This document shows positions 25,001-36,708 of a stretch of DNA of 53,727 nucleotides, in pieces. The first letter of the stretch is position 1, and each line of letters opens with the position of its first letter. Source of the DNA: Comamonadaceae bacterium. GTDB lineage: Bacteria; Pseudomonadota; Gammaproteobacteria; Burkholderiales; Burkholderiaceae_C. The stretch covers positions 1-53,727 of the forward strand of contig CANFWV010000018.1 of the NCBI GenBank assembly GCA_947450695.1, in the 5' to 3' direction. The position numbers were made by a program, and so were the translations under genes. The notes under the pieces are model-generated. The model did no database searches and was not told the DNA's origin. It saw only the letters and a program-made list of their open reading frames with translations.

Positions 25001-26278
25001 TCAAAACATCATGTTCGGCAAGAACATCGAAACGGCTGGTACGTAAGTGATGAGGATCAGGAAAGCGACCAACACCAGCGTCCAAGGCAAGGCCGCCCGC
25101 GCCACGGCCATGATGGACATTTTGGTGATGCCCGCCGTGACAAAGAGGTTCAAACCAATGGGCGGCGTCACCATCCCGATCTCCAAGTTCACGACCATGA
25201 TGATGCCCAGATGAACCGGGTCAATACCCAACTGCGTCGCAATGGGAAACAAAATCGGTGCCATGATCAGGATGATGCCGGTGGGCTCCATGAACATGCC
25301 GGCAATCAACAGCAAGATGTTGACGACGATCAGAAACTGCCAAGCCGGCATACCCCAAGCGATGATGGCTTCCGCGATCTGCTGTGGAATACGTTCAGTG
25401 GTCAACACGTGCGCGAAAAGCAAAGCATTCGCCACGATGAACATCAGCATGACCGTGACCTTACCGGCGTCCAGCAACACCTTGGGAACATGCGACATTT
25501 TGATGTCGCGGTAAACAAAAATAGCAATCAGGAAAGCGTAAACGGCAGACACAGCAGCCGCTTCAGTGGGGGTGAAAATGCCGCCGTAAATACCGCCCAA
25601 AATAATGACGATCAGCAACAAGCCCCAAAGAGAGTCACGTCCAGTTCGCAGGATTTCAACCATCGACGCGCGTGGCTCACGGGGTATGTCGAGAATTCGC
25701 GCGCGCACGTAAATCGCCACGATCAGCATCAGTCCGAGCACAAAGCCCGGTATCACGCCCGCCATGAACAACTGGCCGACCGATGTTTCCGTGGCTGCGC
25801 CGTAAACCACCAACACAACGGACGGTGGAATCAATATGCCGAGTGTCCCGGCATTGCTAATGACACCCGCGGCAAATTCCTTTGAATAACCCGCTTTGAC
25901 CATGCCGGCAATCACGATGGCGCCGACCGCCACCACGGTGGCAGGCGATGAACCCGACACCGCCGCAAACAACATACAGGCCAGCACTGACGCCATGGCC
26001 AGCCCCCCGCGCAAGTGTCCAATGCAGGCGTTGGCAAAGCTGATCATGCGTCGTGCCACACCGCCTGTGGTCATAAAAGACCCGCCCAAAATAAAGAACG
26101 GAATGGCCAACAAGGTGTATAGCTCGGAGGTTTCAAACAACTTCAACGTGAGCGACGCCAAGGAGTCCTGCGCGAACACCATGATGGTCAGGATCGACGA
26201 TAGACCCAAAGCGACGGCAACTGGCATGCCGACCGCCATGAAAACAAACAAGAGGATGAACAGGGCAGCGATGGTCAT
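25001..26278 (-). CDS. dctM: TRAP transporter large permease (DctM)
   Basis: Inner-membrane protein of 425 aa with about twelve hydrophobic segments, the ion-coupled translocator of a tripartite ATP-independent periplasmic system. Family features include GVARRMISFANACIGHLRGGLAMASV, AAVSGSSPATVVAVG and EIGMVTPPIGLNLFV. Its ATG overlaps the dctQ stop by four bases. Together with DctP and DctQ it forms a complete C4-dicarboxylate-type TRAP system driven by sodium or proton gradient. Confidence 0.95.
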   Translation of the reverse strand: MTIAALFILLFVFMAVGMPVAVALGLSSILTIMVFAQDSLASLTLKLFETSELYTLLAIPFFILGGSFMTTGGVARRMISFANACIGHLRGGLAMASVLACMLFAAVSGSSPATVVAVGAIVIAGMVKAGYSKEFAAGVISNAGTLGILIPPSVVLVVYGAATETSVGQLFMAGVIPGFVLGLMLIVAIYVRARILDIPREPRASMVEILRTGRDSLWGLLLIVIILGGIYGGIFTPTEAAAVSAVYAFLIAIFVYRDIKMSHVPKVLLDAGKVTVMLMFIVANALLFAHVLTTERIPQQIAEAIIAWGMPAWQFLIVVNILLLIAGMFMEPTGIILIMAPILFPIATQLGIDPVHLGIIMVVNLEIGMVTPPIGLNLFVTAGITKMSIMAVARAALPWTLVLVAFLILITYVPAVSMFLPNMMF

Positions 26279-26811
26279 TTCTTCTCCTCGTCAAATGAAG
26301 CAGCCTCTTGGAGCTTGAGGGCCTCTTCCGCTTCGTCACCCAGCAATTGGCCGCCCTGCCCGCTGAGCAGTCGCCACAGCACTTGTGCGAAACGAAATGC
26401 CAGCAACAAAAAACCGAGAGGCAGCACCAGCCGCGGTATCCAGCTCTCAATCGGTATGTCTTGCATCAAAATGCCGATGCTGTAGATCTTGTCAACATAT
26501 TGGTAGCCACCAAAAGCCACGATCAAGGCATAGACGATGCACAGCGCCGCAGCGACCGACGCCACGTTCCGAGCAGCGCGGGCACCGAGCGACTTGACCA
26601 AGGCGTCGACGCCAATGTGCGCGCCCACTCGCACGCCATACGACATACCGATAAAAATCAGCCAAGCGAACATGACGCCCGTGGCCTCCATGACCCAGAC
26701 AAAGCTGTCATTGAAGACGTAACGCGCCACCACCTGCACGAAGGTGAGAAGCGTCATCGCAGCCATGAGGACGACGATCAAGCCTTCCTCGAAATATTTA
26801 AGCCAACGCAT
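26275..26811 (-). CDS. dctQ: TRAP transporter small permease (DctQ)
   Basis: A 178-aa membrane protein with four hydrophobic segments (EEGLIVVLMAAMTLLTFVQVVARYVF; WLIFIGMSYGVR; then two more) and a charged C-terminal tail. Normal DctQ length. No ribosome-binding site is visible; a perfect hairpin ends nine bases before the ATG, so translation may depend on that structure. Second gene of the dctPQM operon. Confidence 0.92.
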   Translation of the reverse strand: MRWLKYFEEGLIVVLMAAMTLLTFVQVVARYVFNDSFVWVMEATGVMFAWLIFIGMSYGVRVGAHIGVDALVKSLGARAARNVASVAAALCIVYALIVAFGGYQYVDKIYSIGILMQDIPIESWIPRLVLPLGFLLLAFRFAQVLWRLLSGQGGQLLGDEAEEALKLQEAASFDEEKK

Positions 26812-26819
26812 ATATGACT

Positions 26820-26844
26820 AAAGGGCCCGCATGGCGGGCCCTTT
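26820..26844 (-). terminator. Perfect 11-bp hairpin between dctP and dctQ
   Basis: AAAGGGCCCGC (26820-26830) pairs perfectly with GCGGGCCCTTT (26834-26844) over a three-base loop. In the dctPQM transcript it follows dctP by 36 bases and ends nine bases before the dctQ start. It could be a partial terminator or an RNA-stabilising element that lets the binding protein be made in excess of the permease; the T-tract after it is only three bases. Confidence 0.8.
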
Positions 26845-26880
26845 CCTTTGGTTCGGTTTAGTTTGGTTTATTTCGGGGAT

Positions 26881-28180
<1,300 letters not shown>

Positions 28181-30400
28181 ATGCGCGTCCTCTCCCCCCT
28201 GAATTCACTGGTTAATCTGTTGCTGGTCGCCAGCATCGGTTTTGCCGCCGCACCGGTTGCAGCGCAGTCCACAGCAGCGCTGTTCAGTACCAGCGGAAGC
28301 AGCGTTAAAGGCTCTGCCGTTGTCAGCACTGGCGAAGTTCGTGCTGAATTGATGGCCTATGCCCCGCAAGGCATCGCTGCCGGCCAACCAGTCTGGGTCG
28401 GCCTGCAGATCAAGCACCAGCCCGAGTGGCACACCTATTGGAAGAACTCCGGTGACTCAGGTTTGCCGACCGAGCTGACGTGGAAACTCCCTGCAGGCAT
28501 CACAGCAGGTGAGATCGCCTGGCCAACACCCAAGAAAATCCCCATCGGCAACTTGGCCAACTACGGCTACGAGAACACGGTCTTACTGCCCGTGCCCCTG
28601 ACGGTCGCGCCGGGTTTCAGCGCTAGCCAGTTGACGATCCAACTCAGCGCCTCATGGTTGGTCTGCAAGCGCGAGTGCATCCCCCAAGAAGGTGAGTTCA
28701 CGCTGACCCTGCCGGCGCGCAGTTCCAGCGCCTCAAATGGCAGCCTCTTTGAGGCGACGTGGGCGGCTAGTCCGCGCGCCTTGGCGGGCGGTAGCGGACA
28801 AATCGACGTCGAGGCCAAAGCTATCCGCGTGTCCGTGGCCGGTTTGCCCGCTGCGTGGCAGGGCAAGTCACTTGCGTTTTTCCCAGAAATCGGCGGCGTC
28901 ACTGAGCCCGCCGGAACGATGGTGCAAGCTTGGAAAGACGACCTTTGGACGGCGCAAGTACCGCTGTCGGCGCATCGCAGCGAAAGCCCACAACGTATGC
29001 CGGCGGTACTGGCCTTGGCTGAAAGCCAGGACAAGGGCAAGACCGGCCAAGCGTGGCGCATTGAACTGCCGGTCACAGGCGAGTGGCCAAGTCTCGCAGC
29101 CCCTACCGTTGTGCCTGCGGCACTCGAAGCCGCGCTCAAAGCCAATGCAGCGACAGCACTGCCACCTGCAGCGCCAACATCCGCCCCGCCCCTGACCTGG
29201 CTGGCTGCACTGTTGGGCGCCTTACTCGGCGGCTTAATCCTCAACCTCATGCCCTGCGTGTTTCCGGTGCTGGCCATCAAGATGGTTGGCTTTATACAGG
29301 TCAAAGACCGGGCCAGCCGCACGGCCAGTGGTGTGGCTTATACGGCCGGCGTGGTGCTGTCCTTTCTGGCGCTTGGCGGCCTGTTGCTGGGCCTGCGCGC
29401 TGCGGGCGAACAACTCGGATGGGGCTTTCAATTACAAAGCCCGGCGGTCGTCGCCGGCTTGGCGGCCTTGTTCACCTTGCTGGGCCTGAACTTGGCCGGG
29501 CTGTTTGAGTTCGGTCAATTGCTGCCGAGCCGCTTGGCCAGTCTGCAATCCAAAAACACCAGCGTCAATTCGTTTTTGTCGGGCGTGCTGGCCACGGCAG
29601 TTGCGTCACCTTGCACGGCGCCGTTCATGGGCGCCTCACTGGGCTTAGCGGTGGGCCTGCCCGCGGTGCAAGCCTTGGCCATCTTTGGTGCGATTGGCGT
29701 GGGCATGGCACTGCCTTATTTGGTCGCCAGTCTGGTGCCTGCGGTGGCGCGGGCCATGCCAAGGCCCGGCCAGTGGATGGTCACCTTCAAAACCTTCATG
29801 GCCTTCCCGATGTTTGCCACGGTGGCTTGGTTGGTGTGGATTCTGGGCCAGCAAAGTGGCATCGACGGCGCCGGCACCTTGCTCGGCCTGCTGGTCTTGC
29901 TGGCGCTGGTGATCTGGACCTTCACGCTGACCGGCAAGGTTCGCATGGTATCCGTCACTTTGTCACTGGTCGCCGCTGCGTACGCGCTGTCAACTGCCGG
30001 GCCCAGCGTTGTCAAACTGATGGAATTTGGGCCAACCGGCACGTCTGCTGTCTCAGCCACGGAGCGCTGGCAACCGTGGGCGCCGGGCCGCGTCGAACAA
30101 CTCACGGGCGACGGCCGCAGCGTGTTTGTCGACTTCACCGCCGCTTGGTGCGTGACCTGCCAGTACAACAAGAAAACCACGCTGAGCAACAGCGAGGTGC
30201 TGGCAGACGTGGACGCCAAACATGTGGCGCTACTGCGCGCTGACTGGACGCGCCGCGACCCCGCAGTGACCGCCGCGCTGAAAGAACTCGGCCGCTCCGG
30301 CGTGCCGGTGTATGTGATTTACAAGGCCGGCCGCGCCCCGGTGGTGATGTCGGAAGTTCTGTCTGTCGACGAGTTAAGGCGCGAACTGGCCAGACTTTGA
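28181..30400 (+). CDS. dsbD: Protein-disulfide reductase / thiol:disulfide interchange protein (DsbD/ScsB type)
   Basis: Membrane protein of 739 aa that carries electrons from cytoplasmic thioredoxin to the periplasm. Order: signal peptide (MRVLSPLNSLVNLLLVASIG), periplasmic N-terminal domain with Cys pair near residues 162-166 (VCKRECIPQ), a membrane domain of about eight segments from about residue 340 (NLMPCVFPVLAIK; ATAVASPCTAPFMG, each with a membrane Cys), and a C-terminal thioredoxin fold with Cys657-Val-Thr-Cys660. The ATG at 28181 was chosen because it opens the signal peptide; upstream frame is possible. The larger N-terminal domain resembles the ScsB-like group. Confidence 0.92.
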   Translation: MRVLSPLNSLVNLLLVASIGFAAAPVAAQSTAALFSTSGSSVKGSAVVSTGEVRAELMAYAPQGIAAGQPVWVGLQIKHQPEWHTYWKNSGDSGLPTELTWKLPAGITAGEIAWPTPKKIPIGNLANYGYENTVLLPVPLTVAPGFSASQLTIQLSASWLVCKRECIPQEGEFTLTLPARSSSASNGSLFEATWAASPRALAGGSGQIDVEAKAIRVSVAGLPAAWQGKSLAFFPEIGGVTEPAGTMVQAWKDDLWTAQVPLSAHRSESPQRMPAVLALAESQDKGKTGQAWRIELPVTGEWPSLAAPTVVPAALEAALKANAATALPPAAPTSAPPLTWLAALLGALLGGLILNLMPCVFPVLAIKMVGFIQVKDRASRTASGVAYTAGVVLSFLALGGLLLGLRAAGEQLGWGFQLQSPAVVAGLAALFTLLGLNLAGLFEFGQLLPSRLASLQSKNTSVNSFLSGVLATAVASPCTAPFMGASLGLAVGLPAVQALAIFGAIGVGMALPYLVASLVPAVARAMPRPGQWMVTFKTFMAFPMFATVAWLVWILGQQSGIDGAGTLLGLLVLLALVIWTFTLTGKVRMVSVTLSLVAAAYALSTAGPSVVKLMEFGPTGTSAVSATERWQPWAPGRVEQLTGDGRSVFVDFTAAWCVTCQYNKKTTLSNSEVLADVDAKHVALLRADWTRRDPAVTAALKELGRSGVPVYVIYKAGRAPVVMSEVLSVDELRRELARL

Positions 30401-30468
30401 GTTGGGTGGCTCTGAGTCATCTGGCAAGCCCTCCGCAAGGGCTGAACAACACCTGAGACAATCAGGTC

Positions 30469-31578
30469 ATGTTTGCACCACTCCAAAACGACACCTTTTT
30501 ACGCGCCTGCTGGCGTCAAGCCACTGATTACACCCCCGTCTGGCTGATGCGCCAAGCCGGCCGCTACCTGCCTGAATACCGCGCCACGCGGGCACAAGCC
30601 GGTAGCTTCATGGGCCTGGCAACCAACACCGACTTCGCCACCGAAGTCACGCTGCAGCCGCTTGAACGCTTTCCACTGGACGCTGCAATTTTGTTTTCCG
30701 ACATCTTGACCGTGCCTGACGCCATGGGCTTGGGGCTGTCTTTTGCCTTGGGCGAAGGCCCGAAGTTCGCCACCCCGGTGCGCGACGAAGCTGCCGTCAG
30801 CAAGCTCGAAGTCCCCGACATGAACAAGCTGCGTTATGTCTTTGACGCCGTGACCTCTATTCGCAAAGCCCTGAATGGCCGCGTGCCGCTGATCGGCTTT
30901 TCAGGCAGCCCCTGGACGCTCGCCTGCTACATGGTCGAGGGCGCGGGTTCTGACGACTACCGTTTGGTTAAAACCATGTTGTACCAACGGCCTGACCTGA
31001 TGCACCGCATGTTGGCTATCAACGCCGACTCGGTGGCGGCCTATTTGAACCAGCAGATTGAAGCCGGTGCACAAGCCGTGATGATTTTCGACAGCTGGGG
31101 CGGTGTACTGGCCGACGGTGCTTTCCAGACTTTCAGCCTGGCCTACACCGAGCGCGTGCTGTCTCAGCTCAAACGCGAACACGAGGGCGTGAAGATTCCG
31201 CGCATCGTCTTCACCAAAGGCGGCGGCTTGTGGCTCAAAGAAATGGCCAAACTCGACTGCGAAGTGCTGGGCGTTGACTGGACCGTCAACCTCGGTCAAG
31301 CGCGTGCGCTGGTTGGCGGGCAAGTCGGCGGCGCTGGCAAAGTTCTGCAAGGCAACATCGACCCGAATGTGTTGTTTGCCGAACCCGGCCAAATTGCCAC
31401 CGAAGTGGTGCGCGTGCTGGACAGCTTTGGCCAGCCGCACACCGACCGCACCACCACCGGACCGACGCACATCTTTAACCTCGGCCACGGCATCAGCCAG
31501 TTCACACAGCCGGACCGCGTCGAGGCACTCGTCAGCGCCGTGCACACGCATTCGCGGCGTATGCGACAGCCGAGCTAA
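30469..31578 (+). CDS. hemE: Uroporphyrinogen decarboxylase
   Basis: A 369-aa cytoplasmic enzyme that removes four carboxyl groups from uroporphyrinogen III to give coproporphyrinogen III in haem synthesis. The substrate-binding motif [12 protein letters not shown] is at residues about 24-35, the catalytic aspartate is in [16 protein letters not shown], and [16 protein letters not shown] and [13 protein letters not shown] are also standard. Length normal. It follows dsbD by 68 bases and precedes priA across a 409-base AT-rich gap that holds two DnaA-box matches. Confidence 0.97.
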   Translation: MFAPLQNDTFLRACWRQATDYTPVWLMRQAGRYLPEYRATRAQAGSFMGLATNTDFATEVTLQPLERFPLDAAILFSDILTVPDAMGLGLSFALGEGPKFATPVRDEAAVSKLEVPDMNKLRYVFDAVTSIRKALNGRVPLIGFSGSPWTLACYMVEGAGSDDYRLVKTMLYQRPDLMHRMLAINADSVAAYLNQQIEAGAQAVMIFDSWGGVLADGAFQTFSLAYTERVLSQLKREHEGVKIPRIVFTKGGGLWLKEMAKLDCEVLGVDWTVNLGQARALVGGQVGGAGKVLQGNIDPNVLFAEPGQIATEVVRVLDSFGQPHTDRTTTGPTHIFNLGHGISQFTQPDRVEALVSAVHTHSRRMRQPS

Positions 31579-31987
31579 AACGCAGAATGAATTAATTTTT
31601 CGGTACTACTCTCGTCAAAGTTAGACAGTAGAGATGTACAAAATGCCCATTCCGGAGCAATTAAATGTCTGCCTTAGCACGAAAAAAGTGCCTCTGCTAG
31701 AGACTTATGCACAAAAATCATGCTGCGGTGCGACAAAGGAACAGCTCTATCAGTCGTCGCGCTACAAAAGCAATAGCGACTGTAAGTTATTGATTCATAA
31801 GGGTTCTGTCTAACTGCTTTTTTTAAGTGCATTCTGACTCAGCCCTTGATTTCAAAGGCTTGGCGCCTTGCAGAAGTCACATATCAACAAAGTTATCCAC
31901 AGAAAACTTGAAGATCTAGAAAGAGTTTTGTAAATCAAGCACTTACGAGCAGATACGAATGTGAATTCCGAACAAATCGCAATAAGC
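31579..31987. promoter_or_regulatory. AT-rich hemE-priA intergenic region with two DnaA boxes
   Basis: About 400 bases with no gene. TTATGCACA (31705-31713) and TTATCCACA (31893-31901) both match the DnaA-box consensus TTATNCACA, in the same orientation, 188 bases apart. The rest is AT-rich without other clear repeats. The downstream box lies about 90 bases before the priA start. A third box, a DnaA gene or a GC-skew switch would be needed to call it an origin. Confidence 0.55.
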
Positions 31988-34141
31988 ATGACTTTTTGGA
32001 TCAATGTGGTGGTCGCCACGCCTGCCCACAGCGGTGTGGGCGGGCCGTTGACTTACCGAAGTGAGTTGCCACTCGCGCCGGGCCAATTGGTCCGCGTACC
32101 ACTGGGCCGCCGCGAAGTGCTGGGCGTCGTCTGGGAGATATTGCCGGACAGTGGTGGCCTCACCCCAGGGCAGGCCAAGTCTGTGCTGGGCGCACTCGAA
32201 GGTCTGGCCCCGCTCAGCCCGACTTGGCGGAAATTGGTGGCCTTCACAGCCGGTTACTACCAGCGCTCTCTGGGTGAGGTCGCGCTGGCCGCGCTGCCGC
32301 CCCAATTGCGGGAACTGAGCGCCGTGCAACTGGCGCGTCGGCTGAAACGTCCTAGTGCCGACACCTCTACCGAAGAGAGCCAGGCCAAGCTGGTTGAGCT
32401 GAGCCCCGAACAAACCGCGGCCTTGGTGCAGTTAGAGAGAGATACCCGACCCGCCCTGCTCTTTGGCAGCACTGGCAGCGGCAAGACCGAGGTGTATTTG
32501 CGCGCTGCAGCGAGGGTGCTGGCCGAAGACCCCGAAGCCCAAGTGCTGGTGATGGTGCCCGAAATCAACCTCACGCCTCAATTGCAGGCGCGCTTTGAAG
32601 AACGCTTCGCCCATCTGGGTCGTGAACGCGTGGTGGCCCTGCACAGCGGCTTGACACCCGCCCAACGCCTCAAAAGCTGGCTCGCCGCGCATGCCGGCGT
32701 TGCGCGGCTGGTGCTGGGCACACGCATGGCCGTGCTGGCGTCGATGCCGAACCTGCGCTTGATCGTGGTCGACGAAGAGCACGACCCCAGCTACAAACAA
32801 CAAGAAGGCGCACGCTACTCGGCGCGCGACTTAGCGGTCTACAGGGCACGCTTGGAGGGTTTGGTCACGACTGCGCCAGCGAAGCCACAGGAAGACACTT
32901 TTGCACCTGCCGCCAGCCCCAAAGGCTGCAACGTCATCCTCGGCTCGGCCACCCCGTCGCTGGAAAGCTGGCAAGCTACCTTGGTGGGTCGATACCAGCG
33001 CCTGACCATGCACGAACGCATAGGCTCGGCCGACCAAGCCGCCGGCAGCTTGCCGACCGTGCGGCTGGTCGACATGAACCACCAGCCCAAGCACTGCACG
33101 CTGGCGCCGCCCTTGCTCGCGGCCATCGCCCAACGCATTGCACGCGGTGAACAGTCCTTGATATTTTTGAACCGGCGTGGCTACGCGCCGGTGCTGGCCT
33201 GCCACGACTGCGGCTGGAAAAGCGAATGCCCGCACTGCAGCGCCTACCGCGTCTTTCACAAAATTGACCGCACGTTACGCTGTCACCACTGCGGCTTCAC
33301 AGAGCGCGTGCCGCGTGCTTGCCCGGGCTGCGGCAACGTCGATATTGCACCTGTTGGACGCGGCACCGAAAGGCTTGAAGAACACTTGGCCGAGTTGTTG
33401 CATGGCATCACCCGGCCCGATGGCAGCCCGCTGGTGATTGCGCGCATTGACGCAGACACCACGCGGCTCAAAGGCGCGCTTGAATCCCAGCTCGCCAGCG
33501 TCCACGCCGGCGAGGTTGATGTGCTGGTCGGCACCCAAATGATCGCCAAAGGACATGACTTCAGGCACATCACGCTGGTGGCGGCGGTCAACCCCGACGG
33601 CGCGCTGTTTTCAAGCGATTTCCGCGCACCAGAGCGGCTCTTCGGTTTGCTGATGCAAGCGACTGGCAGGGCCGGCCGGAATGCGGCGAAAGGCGCGCAA
33701 AGCGAAATGTGGGTGCAAACATTTCACCCTCAACATCCTCTGTTTAGCGCCCTGAAAAAGCACGATTATCCGGCGTTTGCCGAGCAAGAACTGGCCGACC
33801 GCGAAGCCGCTGGCATGTCGCCATTTGGCTTCTCAGCACTGGTGCGTGCCGAAGCCCGTTCGCAAGACTTGGCGCAGGGATTTTTGAACGCCGCAGCAGC
33901 AGCGGCCCAAGCACAAGCCCTTCCAGGGCATGACATGGTCACGCCCTACCCTGCCGTCCCGATGACGATTCAGCGTGTCGCCAATGTGGAGCGTGCGCAA
34001 ATGTTGGTCGAAAGCAGCTCCCGCGTGGCGCTGCAGCGCTTTCTGGCGGCGTGGCAACCCGTCATGGCTGCCACGCGCCAGCAAGCGGAGTTCAAGCCGC
34101 TCATTCGTTGGGCCATGGATGTGGATCCATTGGCGATCTGA
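31988..34141 (+). CDS. priA: Primosomal replication protein N' (PriA helicase)
   Basis: A 717-aa 3'-to-5' superfamily 2 helicase that reloads the replisome at stalled forks. Order: N-terminal 3'-end-binding domain (VVVATPAHSGVGGPLTYRS), winged helix, helicase core with Walker A FGSTGSGKTEVYLRA and Walker B VVDEEHDPSYKQQ, and a zinc-binding insertion with eight cysteines (CHDCGWKSECPHC ... CHHCGFTERVPRACPGC), then QMIAKGHDF and ATGRAGR. The ATG at 31988 is preferred; a GTG at 31961 is in frame. No clear ribosome-binding site for either. Converges with icd. Confidence 0.95.
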   Translation: MTFWINVVVATPAHSGVGGPLTYRSELPLAPGQLVRVPLGRREVLGVVWEILPDSGGLTPGQAKSVLGALEGLAPLSPTWRKLVAFTAGYYQRSLGEVALAALPPQLRELSAVQLARRLKRPSADTSTEESQAKLVELSPEQTAALVQLERDTRPALLFGSTGSGKTEVYLRAAARVLAEDPEAQVLVMVPEINLTPQLQARFEERFAHLGRERVVALHSGLTPAQRLKSWLAAHAGVARLVLGTRMAVLASMPNLRLIVVDEEHDPSYKQQEGARYSARDLAVYRARLEGLVTTAPAKPQEDTFAPAASPKGCNVILGSATPSLESWQATLVGRYQRLTMHERIGSADQAAGSLPTVRLVDMNHQPKHCTLAPPLLAAIAQRIARGEQSLIFLNRRGYAPVLACHDCGWKSECPHCSAYRVFHKIDRTLRCHHCGFTERVPRACPGCGNVDIAPVGRGTERLEEHLAELLHGITRPDGSPLVIARIDADTTRLKGALESQLASVHAGEVDVLVGTQMIAKGHDFRHITLVAAVNPDGALFSSDFRAPERLFGLLMQATGRAGRNAAKGAQSEMWVQTFHPQHPLFSALKKHDYPAFAEQELADREAAGMSPFGFSALVRAEARSQDLAQGFLNAAAAAAQAQALPGHDMVTPYPAVPMTIQRVANVERAQMLVESSSRVALQRFLAAWQPVMAATRQQAEFKPLIRWAMDVDPLAI

Positions 34142-34149
34142 GCGGCTTG

Positions 34150-34173
34150 AAAAAGGCGGGCAAGGCCCGCCCA
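34150..34173 (-). terminator. Intrinsic terminator of icd
   Basis: On the minus strand GGCGGGC pairs with GCCCGCC (34155-34161 with 34165-34171) over a three-base loop and is followed by TTTTTC. It lies about 20 bases after the isocitrate dehydrogenase stop and also just beyond the convergent priA stop. Confidence 0.8.
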
Positions 34174-34188
34174 TAAAGCCCAAAAGGC

Positions 34189-36426
<2,238 letters not shown>

Positions 36427-36708
36427 GATGTCCTTTACCTTTGATCAGATGGGTGGGATGCGGGGTAAAACCCACAGCCTTAGATCATAGGCCAGACTTT
36501 TGTACTTTTCTTAGCAAGGTGAATGCAGGCGGCCCGCCCGGTCACATGCCCAATTGACAACAATTGTGAAGCTTGGGATGCACCACGAAAAAACACCGTC
36601 ATGGCGAGCACAGCGCAGCCACTAGCGAAACAGTCAAGTCGCTATGATGACTGGCTTGCCCAGCGCATGGGCTTGCCTTTTCTTTGTACTGCCAATCGCC
36701 CTCATTTC

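Noticed and set aside
30427..30443. AGCCCT / AGGGCT hairpin after dsbD
   Set aside because: Short stem with no T-run, followed soon by hemE; likely chance.
31579..31987. Possible chromosomal origin between hemE and priA
   Set aside because: Only two DnaA-box matches, no dnaA or dnaN nearby and no array of boxes; reported as a possible DnaA-controlled site only.
36551..36582. CAATTG repeats and TTGACA upstream of the rep-like gene
   Set aside because: The two CAATTG copies are each self-symmetric 6-mers and the -10 is weak; not enough to call an operator or promoter.
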